From Paraspadella gotoi (taxonomy: Eukaryota > Chaetognatha), in the NCBI GenBank assembly GCA_051294375.1, contig CM119265.1, forward strand, positions 25,676,767 to 25,740,766: a stretch of DNA of 64,000 bases. Direction: 5' to 3'. This document shows positions 48,501 through 54,500 of this stretch, piece after piece. The notes under the pieces were generated by a model. That model was not told the DNA's origin. It ran no database searches and saw nothing but the letters and a program-made list of their open reading frames with translations. The stretch's first letter is position 1. Each line of letters begins with the position of its first letter. A program made the translations under genes and the position numbers.

Positions 48501-51500
48501 AAAAATATATATTTTTTTTTGCCCTAAAAAGCCTATTTGTCAGANNNNNNNNNNNNNNNNNNNNNNNNNNNNNNNNNNNNNNNNNNNNNNNNNNNNNNNN
48601 NNNNNNNNNNNNNNNNNNNNNNNNNNNNNNNNNNNNNNNNNNNNNNNNNNNNNNNNNNNNNNNNNNNNNNNNNNNNNNNNNNNNNNNNNNNNNNNNNNNN
48701 NNNNNNNNNNNNNNNNNNNNNNNNNNNNNNNNNNNNNNNNNNNNNNNNNNNNNNNNNNNNNNNNNNNNNNNNNNNNNNNNNNNNNNNNNNNNNNNNNNNN
48801 NNNNNNNNNNNNNNNNNNNNNNNNNNNNNNNNNNNNNNNNNNNNNNNNTTCGCGTGTAATAAATAAAGTATTTTTTTTTAAAGTTAATATTCTTATTCCA
48901 ATTTTCTAAAATCAAAAAAGGCCTGCTGCTAGACTTTAAGCCGGTAGTGAACCACGGACCTGGCAAACCGGAATCAGACCGATTTGGGTCAAACGCCTGC
49001 AGTAGGTGATATTTCTTATTGCCTTAGATTAAGTAATTTCAATCCTTTCTTGACGTAAACAATCAACGAAAGAGAGAATGCGTACCGACAATATTCGTAG
49101 TGGCCAGAGAGGGATATAGCACCAGAGTTACATTAAAATCAAATGTCGGAGAACAAAATCATATTTTACGGGCGTATAATTTTTTGAAGCCCAAAAATAC
49201 ATATTTTTTCTGCCAAGTAAGAGAGAAAGAAATGTACCCAGTCTACTTGCGACCACGTAACACAATTGACCATTCATGGTTGACTCCATGGTGGTAAAAC
49301 CTGCGTAGACAAAAACCCTTGAACATAGTAAACCACGATAGTCGACTCGTGAATAAAACCTTCCGAAAAGAAGAGTAGACTTCAACCACACACCAAACCC
49401 CCCCACCTCATATAACCACGACTCTAACCACAACCTCCCCCACACCCTGGCACCTTTTCCAGGCTACATGGTCTACTACACGACGGATCAAAACCTGCCT
49501 CCACTCAAATGGGCGCTCGAGTCTGTGATGGGAACCAGTTTGACGGTGACCATCGAAAATCTGACTCCCGACACAGTCTACTATTTCAAGATTCGGGCGA
49601 GAAACGCTCAGGGTCACGGACCACTGTCGCCCACGGAGATATTTCAGACGCCCAGAGGTGGGTTGGGTTTGGGCTGTTCTTGGTTGTTCATTGAGTTGTT
49701 TCTTCTTTCTACGGTTTGTAGACTTTAAAATCGCATGCTTTCTGTTTTTTNNNNNNNNNNNNNNNNNNNNNNNNNAAGACGGAATACTTTCGCCCAGGTT
49801 ATACCTACTGGGTTGTTTATTCTTACTCCGAGACCCACGTGTCTTTACTCGGCGTGTCCCATCCACTGTGCGGGGGGGGGTGGAGGGGGATTTCGGGATT
49901 GAGGGGGGGGTGAAAAGAAGGGAGGCGTTGGGAGTCGAACGAGGGATAGGAGAGGGAATGTCGGGGTGTTTGTGACGAGAGGGTTCGCGGGGTTCCACGA
50001 TTTATGATATGAGGACGTCATTTCCGAAAATGAATTCCGAGGGGCGCTGCGAAAAGTTGGGGGGGCGCGGGGGGGGCTGGAGGACATGGAAGGGGTTTCC
50101 AAAACGCGAGGGGTTGAGAAAAATGGATCACGGGGCAGCATTTTCACAGCTTGGCATCGTGAGCGAAAAAACAACAAGCAACCAAAAAAAAACAAAAAAA
50201 AACAACTTTTTTTGCTTTTTCCATCCCAATATTTTAAAAGATCGAGAGTTTTTAAATCCGAACGATGACCGAATAATTTTCGGTTTTTGGTTTCTCTGTT
50301 GTCCGAAAACGCCTCATTTCTGTTTCTTTTAGCGCTGAACGTGATTTTAAACCTTATCTTTTAGCGAATATCCTTTTGACCTAATCCCCAACCCTGACCT
50401 AATTCCTAACCCAAATCCATAATCTCTAACCCTAACCTCAAACTTAAACTTTAAATTCCCAATTTAAGATGAAATGGGACGGTTTCGGAAAATAAAACCC
50501 GGGTTTTTGTTTGGATCAAAGCTCGACCGTTAGATGTTAGATTCATCCATATTGCATCCTGGGTTTAATTCATTATTGAAAGTAGCGATTCTCCTTATAA
50601 CAAAATAAAACATGGATTTAAACGAACATATAATTTTAATTAATTTAAAACTGTGGGAAATTAAACAGTACCTTTCCGCGCGCACGTTTAAATAACTCTA
50701 CGCATTTAATCCTATTTTTCCTCTTCTTCCATTAACGCTAACCTCTTTATCTGGCGGCTTTTTCAGGCTCGAAAGGTGATTGAGAGAATCATTATTACGT
50801 AATGAATGTAACTTTAGTTGGATGGGGGAAAAGATAATAAACTCTATTCTATCTATTTTTCGAACGAATGAAATTAAAACAACGCCCCCTCACTCGCACT
50901 AAATTCCTAAAACGTCGAATATCCAAATTAAAATCCCCTTACCCTCCCCGTTTCTCCTTCTCTTACCCACCCCCCGCCGATTCAGAAGCGACCGACCCCC
51001 GCTTGGGTGAGTCTAAGCCGAACCCTTTCTTCGAGAACTCGCTCCACCTCATCATCCTAGGGGGCGTGGCCGCCCTCTGTCTCGTTGCCATCATCTGCAT
51101 CGTCGCGTTCTTCTGTTCGCGAAACAGAAACGGAAATCAAAACGAAAACAAAAGGTCAGTTTTAGACNNNNNNNNNNNNNNNNNNNNNNNNNNNNNNNNN
51201 NNNNNNNNNNNNNNNNNNNNNNNNNNNNNNNNNNNNNNNNNNNNNNNNNNNNNNNNNNNNNNNNNNNNNNNNNNNNNNNNNNNNNNNNNNNNNNNNNNNN
51301 NNNNNNNNNNNNTTTTTTTTTTGGTGTATTTTTATTTTGGAGTTTTAATCCTTTAATAAATATATTTTGATCATAAGTGGGTGAAAAATATAAAAAAAAT
51401 ATTTATAATCATTATCATCATCATCTTTCGATAATTTTATTACTTTTTCTTAATTTTGACCAAGAAAACAAAAAGATATTTGAAAGTTGTAGTTATATTT

Positions 51501-54500
51501 TTTATTTAACTTTTTATGCTCTATCAGAATCTATCAAAAAAAGTTAAGATTGATTAAAAAAAAAATTTATCATTGTATAGTAATATTGTAATTTTTAAAG
51601 CAACAATAAAAGCATTAAAATCGAACTTTTTTTAAAAATTCTTTTTTTACCTGAAAATAGACTTAAAGACTAAAGTTTTGAACCCCCGCCCCTATTGAAT
51701 TTAATTTCATAGTAGATTTCTTTGTATTGCTTTATTTGTATTTGTGATTTTGCAAATTGTACTAGTATTGTAATTGTAATTGTATTTTGTTTTTATGAGT
51801 ATTTACAGTTCTGTCCTGTTCTGTTTTGGTTCTCTTTGTTGTTGTTGTTGTTTTGAGAAATCATTCATCCCATCAAAGCTAAGTTTTTTTCATATTGTCT
51901 ACCAAAAGGACAATCCCCGCGAAAGATTTAGTAAAAAAAATGTCATTGTCAAATATTTAAGTATTTTTCTCTCATTTTTTTTATGTCTGATATCGTTCTC
52001 TCTTTCCATCCATATATCTCTCTGTCATTCCACGAAACAGCTCGGCCAAACCCACCCCCGCCCCCGGGGCCAAAGGTCAACCCCCCGATCTCTGGATTCA
52101 CACGGACGGACTCGAAATGAAAGGGATCGACTCGTCAGGCAGCAGCGGGGGATCGTCGGGAGTTCACACGGGACCTCATCCGAAGGTAAGGGTTAAAGTG
52201 AATGAATGAATGAATGAATGAATGAATGAATGAATAATGAATGAAATGAACGAAAGAGTGAAAAACAAAAAGAAAGGAAAGGAAAAGGAAAGAAGGAAAG
52301 GAAAGGAAAGGAAAGGAAAGGAAAGGAAAGGAAAAGGAAAGGAACAGGAAAGGAAAAGGAAGAGGAAAGGAAAGGAAAGGAAAGGAAAGGAAAGGAAAGG
52401 AAAGGAAAGGAATGAAATGAAATGAAAGGATATGAAAGGAAATAAAAGGAAATAAAAGAAAAGAAAATAGTAGAATCAACGTTTTAATTAAAGAACCAAC
52501 GGACCGACCAAACGAAATTAGTCGCCGACAGATAAACCAAATCAGACCGACCGACCAACTTTTTTTTTTCCTTCCAAAAGGGAACCGTCATCGGCGGCGT
52601 CGGCGGCGTCGTCGGCGGCGTCGGCGTCAATCATCCCGGCAACGTCGTTCACTGCGGCGGCTCCTCGGCTGGCGATTCCGGCCAGAGTTCCGGCGGATCC
52701 GGCTCGGTCTCTCCGACCCCCAGGGGTCACCTCAACCCCCACGAGATGATGGACCCTCTGGTGGTGGAGACGCATCACGGACTGGGCAGCCCCGGCCTCG
52801 GGTCTACGGGCAAACACGACTCGGGCTACATTACACGTACGACGACGATGTCGACGACCACAATGATGTCGACGAACGAGCGTCGCCGTTCGATGATTCC
52901 TTCTTTTTATTCGGTCGAGGGTATTTAGTTTTTTTATTATTTTTTTTAGTTTTATGTTTAAGTTAAGTTAAGTGATGAATTAAGCTTATCTTGTTTGGTT
53001 TTTTTTTGGGTTTCTTTTATTATTATTATTTTTTTTTGTATTGTTTTTACCATTTCATAACATTGAGATGTTAATCAGTTTAAAATAAGGTGGTTTGGTT
53101 ATTGCTTTTATTTAACACACAATTATCTGTTTTAGTGTTCCATGATTTTTTTTCGTTCCTTCTTCCTTCCTTTCTTCCGCTTCCTTCCTTACCTTCCTAT
53201 CCCTTCCTTCCTTCCTTACCTTCCTTCCTTTCTCTTCCTTCCTTCCTTCCTTCCTTTCTCCTTGTAGAAAGGAATCTTCCTACGTTCCTTCACTACATTC
53301 TTTCCTTCCTTCCTTCTTTCCTTCTTCCTTACCTTCCTTCCTTCCTTCCTTCCTTCTTCCTTCCTTCCTTCCTTCCTTCCTTCCTCCTTCCTTTTCTCCT
53401 TGTAGAAAGGAATCTTCCTACGTTCCTTCTTACATTCTTTCCTTTATTCCTTCCTTCCTTCCTCCTTCCTTCCTTCCTTCCTTCCTTCCTTCCTTCCTTC
53501 CTTCCTCCCTTCCTTCCTTCCTTCCTTCCTTCCTACCTTCCTTCCTTCCGTTTTATGACCTCAAAGCAAAGCTTTATTTTCACGTTTTTTATTCTTTCAA
53601 AATCGCACTTAAATTCCGTTCGAATTAATGTCATCAAACTTTTCATTTTTCGTTTGAATTTTATTTCTTTTTAAAACCTTTGGTGATGGGGAGAGAATCT
53701 CGACGAATCACGAACGCGTCGCCGCTAATCTTTAAATCTAAATCCCATTTTAAATCTAAATCCCATTTTAAATCTAAATCCCATTTTCCAATTTTTCCCT
53801 TCTTCCAGGGGAGGAGGTGGAGTCTGAACTCGAACGTCAAATCCTTCAGAGACGAACGTTGAGGCCCCACAAGCCCGTGGTCTTTGCCGTCGATCCCATG
53901 ACCCACACCTTGCCGAGGTGGGTTGATCGATTTGCTTGTCCAAGAATGCTTGCCTAATGCCTATCCGCTTTGAAGCCGAGACATTCGAGTAGTTTTAAGT
54001 AGAAATTTATTATCTTTACCTGTTTTTTTGGTTTTTTTTATCTCTAGCTCGAACATTTTAGTTTAACTCCTTATAAGGTCAAAATAAGCCCATAACTGCA
54101 ATATGTAAATGAGATTAAAGTCTGTTTAATTTATCGTCCAGGGAACCCATGGCCGCGTCTCTTCACAACGGTCACGCGATGGAACCCGTGAATCAGCGTC
54201 ACGCGTATCCGCGCTCGCAGTACAACACGGTCACGCCCACCTCGAGCGTAGCGGGTGAGTTTATTCTGGGGAAGGTAAGGGTTGTCATTTTGTGATTCAT
54301 GGTAAGTTTAAGATTACGAGGAGCGAGTGACAGAATAGTAATTTGTTTATAAATATCGTTTTGTTGAAATGTTTAAAAGGATATCATTATCACAAATCCC
54401 CCCCCCACGACTCCGCCAGGCTCTTCCCGCGGCGCGGACTCCCCCGTGGGTCAACCCTACAACACACCCCCGATTCCCTACGATCAAATACACACTCATT

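Larger units (their letters stand above)
47982..49111. repeat. Segment present twice around gaps (probable haplotype duplication)
   Basis: 47982-48431 and 48442-49111 are the same sequence with a few substitutions and one-base indels. The second copy begins exactly after a 10-base gap and contains a 304-base gap where the first copy has about 80 bases. Both carry the tRNA-like segment beginning GCCTGCTGCTAGAC. The small differences suggest two alleles placed in series. Confidence 0.75.
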
